Of a stretch of DNA of 64,000 nt, positions 23,039-33,181 are shown piece after piece. The DNA is from Carallia brachiata. Lineage: Eukaryota > Streptophyta > Magnoliopsida > Malpighiales > Rhizophoraceae. A program made the position numbers and the translations under genes. The notes beneath the pieces are model-generated. The model did not search any database. It saw only the letters and a program-made list of their open reading frames with translations, and had not been told where the DNA came from. Every line of letters begins with the position of its first letter. Positions within the stretch are counted from its first letter, which is position 1. The DNA lies in assembly GCA_021464245.1 (NCBI GenBank), contig JADCRB010000001.1:7064152-7128151 (forward strand), in the 5' to 3' direction.

Positions 23039-25680
23039 ATATATTCTGAGATTGTTGATAATTGATCGTTCACTTTCTCCTTTCATTTTCTTTAAAAGTT
23101 TCCCCTCTGCTTTTTCTGAATTTTGGCTTGTATTTCTCTGTGTAGTAACATGTTGTTTAGGGAATTTGCTCTAATTTCTATGTGGAGAGTGCCAGCAATG
23201 CCAATAGGTGCACATTCATTACTTAGTCTACTTGCTGAGCCCCTGAAACAGCTTTCAGAAATCCCTGATGCCCTTGAGGATTATGCTTCAGAGAATCTTA
23301 AAGAGATTTCAAGACTGGGTATGGTTGATGTGGATACCTTCGCTTCATTCACACTTATATCCTCTGTATCTTCTGATATCCTCACTTGCTTTCTACTTCT
23401 AATTTTGTTGTTCCTTAGAGTGAGTACTACTCCTGTGATGCAACTTATCGAAATTGGCTCAACATAGAAGTAGAAAATGCTGAGGTTCCTCCCTTTGAAC
23501 TCTCAATAGAAGAGAAACAAAGAGCCATAGCAGCAGCACAAGAAATGCTAAATAAATCGATGGCATTACTTAAAAGTTAGTTTTGTCTATTTTTATTTAT
23601 TTACTTGTAACAAGCTCCCATAGAAATGCTATTGAGGACGCTGATAATTCTTACTCTTTTTCATTAGCAGGCATTTTGAATCAAGATATTGACTTGCAAG
23701 GTCTGAATTATTACTGCAGGGAAAGAGAATCCTTGGTGGGCTTCTGTTGAAGAACATGCATATGAAGCAGGACCTTTATTTCTCGAATTGCACACCACTG
23801 CTATGATTTGCCTGCCTTCTGGTGAATGCCTTTGTCCAGACGCCACCATATGCGCTGCATTAATGAGTGCCCTTTACTCTTCAGTTAGTGAGGAAGTTGT
23901 GTTACACCGCCAATTAATGGTATGTCTCATGTTTCTTGTTCTTCTGAGTTGGAACTGTAAAACAGTTTCCCCATATTTAAGATATTCTTCTGTAAAACAG
24001 TTTCCCTATTCTTGGTGTATAGTATCAGACGTGCATGCACCTAATTAGTTTAGTAAAAGAAATGACATTTGGTTTTGCGTATTCTAGAACTTTAACCAAG
24101 TGCTTTTCCACTGGGATCAATTTAAAATTGTAATTGACCTGGTCAAAACCCATTCAAACCCAGCAGGTCTGCAATGATCCAGTAACACATCAATCTGATG
24201 ACCCTGACGGGGTTGACGCAAGGTCATTAGTTTTCAAATTTTTATAAAATTGGTTTTTAACTAAGTTTTTCATAACAATTGTTGACATAACTTATTATAT
24301 TAATACATTAGACTCAATTCAAGTTATAGCTATATTATTGTTATAAATTTTTACATTTAATATAATTGTTAACTTAGGTAATTTATTAATTACAAATCCT
24401 TTTTATATTTTTATATTATTTTAGAATTTGCAGTTAAACATGGGACTCAGGGATGAGTTAATGGCCCCAATGACCTGATCTCCTAACTGGGTAAATGATT
24501 GGCCAGGTCTGATAACTATGGTTGATGGAATGAACTAGTACTTCATCTAGAATTGAGGGTAGAAGATCTTGTTTTGGCCAACGGCAGACATTCTGATGTC
24601 ATTCCAGACGCCACTACATCAAACATTCCTTGTTTAATTGATCTTTCAACTTTTTTTTTTTTTTCCTTTTTTGTTGAATTTCTATGGCAGGTAAACGTCA
24701 CTATTTCTCCGAGTGACAATTACTGCATCGAGGTTGTTCTTCGCTGTCTGGCAGTAGAGGGTGATGGACTTGGACCACACGTAATTGTCGATGGCGGTGT
24801 ACTTGGTGCTGTTCTGGCTGCTGGCTTCAAAGGTATTGGACTCTTGGTGCTCATAGTTGCCTGTAGCAAAAACTTCAAGCAGTCGTGAAGAAAATGGGTT
24901 TTCTGTGCTTGTGGCAGAATGGGGAAGGGGTTCAAGAATTTCCTCTAACAATGACACCTGATAGGGTAAATGAAAATGGCACTTGAAGAATTAGGTGGCA
25001 TTTCAGATTATATGTAAATACCTTAGGGAAAGAGCTTATTGAAAAGACCTATAGAAAGGGGTTGAGTGAAGATAATGTCTTCTAATAATGTGGTCATTTC
25101 ACGCACTAACCGTATTTTGCTTTAACCAATTAAGGTGAGCTTGTTAGATTCCAAGCCGGAGTTACACTAGAAATTTCTAGATTAGATGCCTGGTATGCAA
25201 GCCCAGAAGGATCTTTGGAAGTCCCGGCAACCTACATCGTGCAGGGCCTTTGTCGTAGGTGCTGTCTTCCTGAACTCATTCTTCGATGTATGCAGGTAAC
25301 TTAGCACTTATCATTGCATTGCACGGATTTATTTGCCTATGATTTATTTGGTATCTGTCCTCATCAGATACTTCATGTTTTTTGAGCTAAAAGTTATGTG
25401 TTGCCATTTATTAGGTTTCTGTTTCGTTGATGGAGTCGGGTAATGAACCAGAATGCCATGATGAGCTGATTGATCTTGTCAACTGCTCGGACTCTGGGTT
25501 TCTTCACTTGTTCAGTCAGTCACAACTTCAGGTGACCGGTTAAGTGTGTTTCATTTGTGGACGAACAAAATGCTTAAGGTCTAGCTGACATTGTGTTTCA
25601 ATGATGTTCAGGAATTTCTATTATTTGAGAGGGAATATACAATATGTAAAATCGAGCTCCAGGAGGAACTTTCATGTTGA
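8968..25680 (+). CDS. NUP107: nucleoporin NUP107 (24 coding exons)
   Basis: Scaffold nucleoporin of the Y-shaped Nup107-160 complex on both faces of the nuclear pore. Exons I can place: 8968-9056, 9157-9542, 10223-10292, 11317-11432, 11710-11741, 11870-11995, 12445-12603, 19178-19270, 19360-19527, 19998-20096, 20484-20719, 20845-20902, 21095-21183, 21533-21664, 22066-22188, 22424-22522, 22601-22789, 23146-23318, 23419-23575, 23720-23919, 24691-24832, 25135-25295, 25415-25531, 25612-25680. Phases agree at every junction except exon 18, where one extra base near 23306 shifts the frame just before the splice. The exons total 3283 nt, which is 1094 codons plus one base, so a single insertion explains the discrepancy; about 1093 aa fits the plant family. 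Typical blocks are [21 protein letters not shown], and [13 protein letters not shown]. Intron 4 has a GC donor. Intron 7 (6.6 kb) carries nested retroelements. No membrane segment is present, as expected. Confidence 0.92.
9677..9865 (-). mobile_element. tRNA-derived SINE-like insertion in NUP107 intron 2
   Basis: Read on the minus strand, a pol III B-box (GGTTCGAGTC) follows about 35 nt after an A-box-like sequence in TGCCACTCAATTAG, and a purine/A-rich tail lies toward 9677 (AAAAAAAG on the plus strand is T-rich on the element's strand). This layout suits a plant tRNA-derived SINE. No target-site duplication was established, so boundaries are approximate. Confidence 0.4.
10458..11088. mobile_element. 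non-autonomous MULE-like element in NUP107 intron 3
   Basis: The 631-bp element is bordered by an exact 9-bp direct repeat, GCTTTATAG, at 10449-10457 and 11089-11097. Its ends form an imperfect terminal inverted repeat (CAAGGTTCTGAGAACCGAACC against CATGGAATTGAAAACCGAACC in the right end, reverse complemented). GC-rich arrays of CCGGTT-type palindromes at both ends enclose an AT-rich core. A 9-bp duplication is characteristic of Mutator-like elements. No transposase is encoded. A related copy lies at 52488-52970. Confidence 0.75.
11433..11434 (+). other. GC splice donor of NUP107 intron 4
   Basis: Exon 4 ends AAAG and the intron begins GCAATC; the matching acceptor CCGCAG is at 11704-11709. 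Reading across it gives [15 protein letters not shown] in frame. There is no GT within the neighbouring bases that would preserve the frame, so this is a GC-AG intron. Confidence 0.75.
12829..12910 (+). mobile_element. LINE 3' ORF2 tail, fragment 1
   Basis: One frame reads [13 protein letters not shown] and [10 protein letters not shown], matching the conserved C-terminal tail of plant LINE reverse transcriptase ORFs. It is cut at 12911 by the TRIM insertion and continues at 13463 and again at 18926, showing that this LINE remnant was the landing pad for two later elements in NUP107 intron 7. Confidence 0.7.
12911..13462. mobile_element. TRIM (miniature LTR retrotransposon)
   Basis: Two direct repeats of about 200 bp, 12911-13109 and 13260-13462, both start TGTTGAA and share a long block around AAATCAACATATAAGTGTGG. 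The first is followed at once by a primer-binding site TGGTATCAGAGC (13110-13121), complementary to initiator tRNA-Met; a short purine-rich stretch GAAAGGG precedes the second. The internal part is only about 150 bp and encodes nothing. These are the defining traits of a TRIM. The flanking 5-mers do not form an obvious target-site duplication, so the exact ends may be off by a few bases. Confidence 0.75.
13463..13508 (+). mobile_element. LINE 3' ORF2 tail, fragment 2
   Basis: The LINE frame of fragment 1 resumes here (ARSAPIKRG) and runs up to the Ty3 element. It carries one in-frame TAG, so the LINE is a dead relic. The last five bases, TAGAT, are the target-site duplication of the Ty3 insertion. 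Confidence 0.65.
13509..13839 (-). repeat. Ty3 element 3' LTR
   Basis: 331 bp, begins TG and ends CA. It matches the other LTR with four substitutions and a 1-nt length difference in an A-rich run. A purine tract (GAGAAGAA on the minus strand) overlaps the end of the integrase frame and abuts the LTR near 13840. Confidence 0.9.
13846..15404 (-). pseudogene. Ty3 integrase and chromodomain region, interrupted
   Basis: The minus-strand region begins with the junction between RNase H and integrase and a zinc-binding H2C2 segment around 15150-15110. It continues into the integrase catalytic core ([33 protein letters not shown]) and ends with a chromodomain, seen as [12 protein letters not shown] followed by [15 protein letters not shown]. 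In-frame TGA codons interrupt it at 15073-15075 and at 14701-14703; the first replaces a likely arginine codon and the second a tryptophan position. Integrase normally inserts the cDNA into chromatin, and the chromodomain guides target choice. Confidence 0.85.
15405..17413 (-). pseudogene. Ty3 protease, reverse transcriptase and RNase H region, interrupted
   Basis: The protease active-site motif IIDGGS lies near 17190. The reverse transcriptase occupies roughly residues 190-350 of the 547-codon open frame ending at 15405, with [26 protein letters not shown] and the catalytic YFDD at 16119-16130. RNase H follows with [13 protein letters not shown] and [11 protein letters not shown] 1-nt shift near 17055 separates protease from reverse transcriptase, and another in a T-run near 15410 separates RNase H from integrase. 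A TGA at 17414-17416 cuts it from the zinc knuckle. Confidence 0.87.
17417..18537 (-). pseudogene. Ty3 gag region with CCHC knuckle, interrupted
   Basis: The likely initiator ATG is at 18535-18537. A retrotransposon gag domain lies between about 18240 and 17900 ([28 protein letters not shown]). The nucleic-acid-binding zinc knuckle [14 protein letters not shown] is near 17460-17420. TGA stops occur at codon 7 (18517-18519) and at 17752-17754, and a 1-nt shift lies in an A-run near 17725. Gag would form the virus-like particle; this copy cannot make it intact. Confidence 0.82.
18579..18591 (-). promoter_or_regulatory. Ty3 primer-binding site
   Basis: The minus-strand sequence TGATATCAGAGCC lies four bases inside the 5' LTR. 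It matches the initiator tRNA-Met type primer site at 12 of 13 positions. Confidence 0.7.
18596..18925 (-). repeat. Ty3 element 5' LTR
   Basis: 330 bp, TG...CA bounded, nearly identical to 13509-13839. The primer-binding site is adjacent on its left side in plus coordinates, so on the minus strand this is the 5' LTR. Confidence 0.9.
18926..19105 (+). mobile_element. LINE 3' ORF2 tail, fragment 3 and 3' end
   Basis: After the second TAGAT copy the LINE frame continues ([19 protein letters not shown]) to a stop near 19030. The sequence then runs into a TTGTTGTTG-rich segment near 19090, as is typical of plant LINE 3' ends. It lies just before NUP107 exon 8. Confidence 0.7.
19600..19705 (-). 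mobile_element. SINE-like fragment in NUP107 intron 9
   Basis: On the minus strand the sequence carries a B-box-like GGGGTTTCAAATCCCC followed by an A-rich tail (plus-strand T-rich run from about 19600). This suggests a degraded tRNA-derived SINE; ends and family are not resolved. Confidence 0.3.
22999..23035 (+). repeat. (CT)n microsatellite in NUP107 intron 17
   Basis: An uninterrupted CT dinucleotide tract of about 18 units. It adds a polypyrimidine stretch about 110 bp upstream of the exon 18 acceptor. Confidence 0.9.
24120..24525. mobile_element. possible MITE in NUP107 intron 20
   Basis: The ends carry an imperfect inverted repeat: TAATTGACCTGGTCAA on the left and, reverse complemented, TATCAGACCTGGCCAA on the right, around an AT-rich core. 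I could not find a convincing target-site duplication, so the call is tentative. Confidence 0.35.
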
Positions 25681-27293
25681 ATATCTCCATTCTGCGAAAT
25701 TAGCGATCGACGCGGGAGCTCCTCGCAAGAATTCCAGTTGGCAGGGCCACTCTAGGAAAAATTTTCAACGTGCTTGGCCATCCTACTGATGATTTAAGTC
25801 TGAACTTGACTAATTGTTTTGCTAACCATCAGCTCATGTAAGGAGGTAACTGGCTGCGAGAATGAATATCTCTCCCTGGCTGGCATGAAAGCATGTAATC
25901 ATGCATGCAAGTTTTGTAAATTTTTGCTGATGCTATTGTATTAAGATTAACGTGAAGGTATATTCTACTCTAAATTTTGTAAACAAATTCATGAAGAACA
26001 ATTAATTTATAACAAGTAAAATTATATTATAGTGTTCAAAATCTTCTTTGTAATGGTGAAACTTAACAGTTAGTGCCATCTCATCTATACACATTTCAAA
26101 TGTTTATTTTGTTATTTTGCTTTGTAAACCCCTACCCTTAATTTATTTGTGCCAAGGAGAGCATACATATATATGACCAAATTAAACAGACTCGGCTTGA
26201 AGTATAAGTATATACTTAGAAAATTAATATTATTATTATCTTTTTCAACATATATTGAGTGATTGAAATTATTTTATGATATAAAGAAAAACTTTCAGCA
26301 ACTGTTGACTATGGTCTGATAATCATCTTAATCATTGGAGATAAATATTAGAAAGGATTATTTAAGTTAAGTGGATCGAATAATTGAAAGAAAGTAGATC
26401 TCTGATTGTATGGTTTTCCTTTTTATATGACATTGTTATGCAAAAATCTCTAATTTTAAACTCAAGTCACGAACTCGATTTTTCCTAGCAACCAAATAAG
26501 TCAATTTCTTGAAGGAAAAGAGCCCTTCTCCTTCTTTCCTTTTTTTTTTTTTTTTTAATTTTTTACGTTAATACGTAATTTGTGATATACAATTAATTTA
26601 ATTATTTATTTATTTTTTAAAAATTTAATATATTTTTATAATTAAAAATCACATGTACTATCTACACGGCTAATCCTACTCTAACCTTTTCGGGAAAAAA
26701 AAAAAAAAAAAAGGACCTCCTCTATCTGTCTGTATGTATAAATAATAATTAAGTGCCCCGTTTCAATTTCCAGGCACCCGTAAGCCCTTCAATCAATTTT
26801 CCTACGCTTTTACTCCACTTTTTGGTTTTTTAAGATTTTTTAAGACCCCGTCACATTGACATTAAAACTTCAAAAATTTCTCAAAATTTGGATTGATTTT
26901 GAGATATGGGTTTAATCGGATTCTAGCGTTTCTTTAGCTTTCCTTCACTTTCTCGGTAAATTTTGAGGTATGGGTCTAGTAAGATTGTAGCTTTTCTCTA
27001 GTTTTCGTTCAACTTTCTCGGTACCCAAACATCACAAAACCTCAATTTTGCAAAAAAATCCTAAAAAAAAAAAAACTTTCTTTATATCTCGATTAAGCTC
27101 TTCAAACCAGTATCTGAAAGAATTTCGTATGTAGAATTCGTTTGAGCTGTCTTAAGCCTTAAAACGTAGTTCTTATGCTTAAAAATTCCGTCTTTCTTAC
27201 TTATTTCTCTAATTTTTCTTGATAAAAATTGCCTCTTGCTTATTTTTTCTCTGATTGCCGTTCATTTTCACATTTTTTGCATGAAATTTTCAG
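25681..27293. other. NUP107 3' flank and PHL-like 5' leader
   Basis: AT-rich sequence with poly-A/T runs near 26540 and 26695. The PHL-like start codon follows directly after a good acceptor (TTTTCAG), so the leader is probably spliced, with its upstream exon somewhere in 26.75-27.1 kb. No other gene is seen. Confidence 0.5.
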
Positions 27294-30200
27294 ATGGGTG
27301 TCTCGTTCAAGGTCTCAAATACCGGTACTAGGTTTCGTCCAAAGGTTGTTGTTCAACCAGAGACAACCGCTGACGAGGTTTCGGAGAATTCCAAGGAGAA
27401 TTCAGTGCTCGGCTCCAAGAATGGATCTTCTGGGAGGAAGCTCCAGGTTATTACATGAGCTCTATTCCTTTGTTTTGGTTAACCAGAATGTGTGCTAAAT
27501 TAGTCTAAAGGGGAAGAAAGGAGCCGAAAGGAAAGTATAAATTGGCTTCAGATCTAGTATTTCATGCCTTCTCAGAATTGAAACAAAACGAAAATTCCTC
27601 GCAACTGGTAGTGCAGTGTATTATCGGATCGAAAATTGCTTTTGTATTATGGTTTAGATTGGTTGTCTTTAGTTTATGTTAAATTCAGTTAATTTCTGCC
27701 ATTCACATCTCAGTTGGGCATAGTTCAACAGAAGTGTTGACATTTAATGAGGGAGGTGTGCTAGAATATCTAGAATTCGGTGAGAGAAAAGGGAAGCTTT
27801 TGTTCTTTTAATTTTGTTGTTTCTTTGTTTATTTGATGCCTTTGTGGTCAAGACACATTATAGGGTAGAGAGGGTGGGTTCATCCGTCTTTCTTATTCTC
27901 TGTGTTTTAGACATGAAGGTGTTTTTACTTTTTGATTGAGTGATTAATGATTGCATATAAGGGTGATGTGGATGTCTTTTTCTGTTTTTGGTTTCTTTAC
28001 TTGACAATAAGAGATGTTCTTCAATATAGGGTGTCATTGTCGGAGGCCGTGAAGATGAGGCCAACAAATCGAGTTCATCCATCGCTGGTACGGTACCTAT
28101 AATATTTGCGTGTTGAGTTATTAATGTATTTATTTTGTTATTTTTCAGTCATGTTTGGGTATCTGATTTTTTTTTTTTTTTTGCAGATCACGAAGTTTCA
28201 TTGTCGTTAAACCTATATCCTGATGGGTATTCTATTGGAAAACCTTCAGAGGTATGTTGAAAAGAACATTAAATTTTGGAAAGTTGAATGTGCAGAAAGG
28301 TGCTTTTCATATTATCTCTATGTATTTATTAAGTCCATGTAGCTTGAATTTTCCAGAACGAGGCTGGACATCAAGCGATAGTTCAAGATGCTCTGAAGCT
28401 GTTGCACCCTTATGATAGGACATCTGAAACACTCTTTTCGGTATACATCTACTCATTTTCTTGTCTCTTAGTTCCTGTGAGTGGCTTGTTGCTAGCTAAT
28501 TGCTCATTAAAGGCTTTGTATGAGAAAATAGTATGTTATGCCAGTGTAGACATTTGTTGCGTGTTGATGTATATGGGAACTTATCTAACAACAGTTATGA
28601 AATTTAATTGTGGAATATATCTGTAGTACAGCTGTAAAAATTTTGATGCCATGTTGAATATTAAGAAGCTTCACAGCGGACTGCAGTTATCTTTGTGCTT
28701 GGCTTTTTATGTAGGAAGAGACCGTTCTAATTGTATGTCATATTAAAGGATGTGTTCTATTGGTGAAATCACTTCATTTTGATATTCTTAAATGAAACAA
28801 TAAAGTTTTATGTTTTTGTAACCTAAACTGTGTTTTACATCACAATCTCTCTTCAGGTTGTCTGTGAGGCCTAATTTTATTTTAACTGATTTTCCTGGTT
28901 CCCTTTACATTACTGTGTTTGAAGGCAATTGAGTCTGGCCGGTTGCCTGGAGATATTTTGGATGACATACCGTGCAAATATGTTAATGGCACAGTTATAT
29001 GTGAGGTAAGTAATATGCATCTGTTGTCTCACATTTACTAACGTTTTTCATGGATTGTACAGGTTACCATGTAAGTAATTGATGTTAATTTTATGCCCAA
29101 GTATATTTGGAAAATTTCTTATAGGCACACATTTGCATGCATGTAAACCAAGGAATTATTGAAGTTGTTACATCATCAGTCGTTTTTGGATTGCCAATAT
29201 TGTAACTCTTGCAGGTGCGAGATTATAGAAAATGTGGTCCTGAGCAAGGGTCCAGCCAGCCTGTTGTCAATAAAGTCTGCCTTAAAATGTCATTGGAGAA
29301 TGTAGTGAAAGATATCCCATTTATCTCGGATAATTCTTGGACCTATGGTGACTTGATGGTGAGTTTGGGTAACACAGCTCATCCTTGGAAGTTGAAATTT
29401 TAATTTAAACCATGCATTAGGTCATATGGTTGCTTTTACGTTTGACTGCAGGAAGTAGAATCCAGGATATTGAAAGCCTTGCAACCACAACTTTGCCTAG
29501 ATCCTACACCCAAATTGGATAGGCTCTGTACTGATCCAGCTCCCACAAAGGTAAGGAATTTGATAGCCATTAAATGTCCATCAGGTTGAGGAATTTAATT
29601 GTGTGTTTCTTAGTTTTGCTGAATGTCTTTGGCAGCTTGATTTAGCTTTGAGCTCTTTAAGGAGAAAAAGATTGAGGCAGATGCCTGAAGTTACCATCAC
29701 ATCTGATAACAGGACCAATGGAAAGAAAGTTTGCATTGATCGAGTACCAGAAAGTTCAAACAGTAGGTTTGTAGATTCAGGAATCATGCCAGCCACTGTG
29801 GTGGCACAGCATGTGCCAGAGAACTTAGCTGCTCAAAACCTTGGTCCAAGTAACATGTTAGCCCTGAGAGCAAGAAGCTTTGTTGCAGATGGCAATGTCC
29901 CAGCATTGCCTTTGGCAGCTCCGCAGTCGAGGTATCAATTAGGGGTTGGAACGCCAAGAAGTATGCAGGATCAAGGTTCAGCACCTCTTGTTAACAGTTC
30001 AGGAGCTTCCCCTTCTGTGCAGGACATGATGATCACGTATAGTGACAACATTAATTCTGCTTCTTCTCTTCATAGAAACAGAGAAAATCAAGAAGCCCAA
30101 ATATCACCTCTATCCAGTTTCAGTAAGAGGGCAAGGCTCACATCTGGGGTTCCTGATGGAAGTCAACAACATCAAATGGGGCTCCATATGGATGTCCTCC

Positions 30201-33101
30201 ATGCAGCAGACATGAACTGGAAGAATTCCTTATTTTCTCGGCAAGCAATGACCAGAGGGGTTCAGTATACAAATGCCAGTGGTCAGAATTATCCGCAGCA
30301 GATGTTCGAAGGGGTAATGAACCAGAATGCTGTCACAGCATCATTCTCCACTGGACAGGCAGGTGCGAGATTTGTTCCAAAGGAAGAACAATTTGAGACA
30401 GAAAAACTGGATGGGTCAGAGCTCAGCCAGGTTAAGAATGACATGCAGATGATGGAAACAGAAACAAGCCATTTGGATCAGCAGCAATCCCGACTGCAGC
30501 CAAGATTACCGCAACATCTCATAAGATCGAATTTTCCTCAGGCAGCTCGGAACAGCCTCAGCCAAGATTTAAGGATGGAGGAACAACTCCAGAAGAGGAA
30601 ATCAGCTCAAAGTCCCCGATTATCTACTGGGGCTTTGGCTCAATCTCCACTATCGTCCAAGTCCGGGGAGTTCTCAAGTGGTTCAGCTGGAACTCACTTT
30701 GGAGCAGTGGCTGCTAATGCTGCACTTGGTTCGCAAAAAGAGAAGGCAGCAGTCAATTCAGTTCCTGCAGTTGGTGGAGCCCCATCTTTGACTTCTAGTG
30801 CTAATGATTCGTTGCAATGGCAACACCAGGTCCAAGCCGCTTCAAAGCGAAGATCCAATTCTCTCCCGAAAACCCCAGTAGTGAGTGGGGTTGGCTCTCC
30901 TGCAAGTGTTAGTAACATAAGTGTCCCACCGAATGCAAGTAGTCCTTCTGTTGGAACCCAATCTGTGGCTGATCAGCCCATGCCTGGAAGATTCTCCAAG
31001 ATTATAGACTTCATGAGGTATAATGCACTGTATGGTTATCTCATTGCAGTTTAATTTTTGGCTTTTTCCTCTGTACAGTAGATATTATAGTTTGGTTTTT
31101 GACCTGGTAGAATCTCTTTGATCGAGTGACATATCTTGAAAATATCTCAATTTAGCATCAAAAGTTAATTGAATTCTCTTGAGTTATAGGTGGAGGTGCA
31201 TATTTTTCTTCATTTTTAGTATTCATTCGCTTGGGTCATAAGTTGCCTCCATCTTTATTACTCTCTCTCTTTCTGTTTGGATTTGTTGCATCATGTTTTC
31301 ATGTACTATCTTCTGGATGTAGGTTTCCATGGACATATCAGGATTTTTATTTATTTAGTAACTCTACACCCAATTTAATTTGTTATCTTCTAGGCATCAA
31401 CTCAACATCAAAAAGAACAAGGTTGAGGACCATCCTGTCAGGAAACACAGGACGTATTCCCCTCAACATCTGTCGGTTTGTCTTTCCAAGTCCGCAAATT
31501 ATGAGGATTCTAAAGACGATAGTAGTAGAAAGCAGTTATCCAATTCGCTCGTGGGTGGCAGCGTAAACGCACTCAAGATGAGAGTTATAAATTTTTGTTG
31601 GCAGATAGAGTACTTCAAGGTGTGTTTTGTCTTACAATTCCGGATCTCTTGCTATGTTAGATAATTGCCTCCCTTACCTGGCCCTAAAATTTTTCTGCAG
31701 GGAATGGTCCTTCCTATGTTCCTAGATTACAGACTAGGATGATCATGTCAGAGAAGCCCAATGATGGGACTGTAGCAATGCATTATGGAGAAGTAGAGGA
31801 TGGCGATGTTGCATCAGTTGCACCAAAAAAAAAAGGGATGGCGATGTTCTCTCTGGAGAAGATTATCTTCCTACTCTGCCCAATGCTGTAAGTTGCCATG
31901 CAAGTGATTCTTGGTTTTCTTGTTTTTATTTTTAGATATCTTCTTCCATCATTGTTATCCATGTCATTTGTGCCTTTTCTGCTTATTAGCATCTTAAACC
32001 TTCAGTGACTCATATTTGTGATATCTCAAGCATGTGGCTTTTTCTCTTTTGTAGTGTTTTCATCTTTCAATAACATTTGTGTTTCATCAACTTTAAAATA
32101 TTCTTGTTGTAAAAACTTCCAGCATGTTTTTGTCGGCTTCATCTATGGTTATTGAACCACCATGCAGCAGAGTTTTATGCCTCCACCCTGTTCAGCATAG
32201 TGCATAAATCTATCTCACTGTTGATTGTTTCTAGCATGCTATAAGACAACTTGACTTCAAGGATGTGTTAGCTGAAAAATTTTCATTAGCATCAGCATTT
32301 TTCACTATTACCTTTAATTAGTTGCATCATGTTCATATACTATCCCTTCATCTGAATTATCACTCTAAATCTGGATTGTTATAAGAAATATATACCTCAT
32401 TTCTGACTTGCAATTTTCATGATTCTTGCTGCAGCATTTTGCAGATTTGCTTGCGGCACAATTTTGTTCACTGGTATGTTTTGATACAAAAGGCTTTCTT
32501 GTTCAGAAGCCGTGAATTTTTTTTAAATGTACCTGATTATTGGAATTGGCTTATGCAGATGATCCGTGAAGGGTATCTTGTGGTGGAAGACAACATTCAA
32601 CCAAAACCATCCCGCATGAATGTTTCATCAAGTGGCCAACCAAATGCTGCCGGAGTCCCTCCAAATAATACTTCTGTTGAGGCGCAGCAATATGAAGCAG
32701 TTTCTGGTCAGTCATCTAATGATATAAAGCCAAATCCCGGTGGCAACACATCTGGCAGTTCTTCCCAGAATATACTAGCTAACACAAGGATGCTGCCTCC
32801 TGGAAACCATCATGCCTTGCAGATGTCTCAAGGCCCATTGTCTGGTGTCACAATGCCTGCAAGGTCTCAGCAGTCAGACCTACAACCTCTTCAGCTGCAG
32901 CAGCAACAACCTTTACCACAGCATCATCAACTTGCCTCTATTCAGCAGCAGCAAATGCAGTTCCAGAGGTCGATGGGGCTTCCATCAAACCCACTTTCTC
33001 ACTTGAATTCAATTGGCCAGAATTCAAACTTGCAGCTGGCCAATCACATGGTTAATAAGCCTACTGCTCTCCAGCTCCAGCTGTTGCAACAGCAACAGCA
33101 A

Positions 33102-33181
<80 letters not shown>

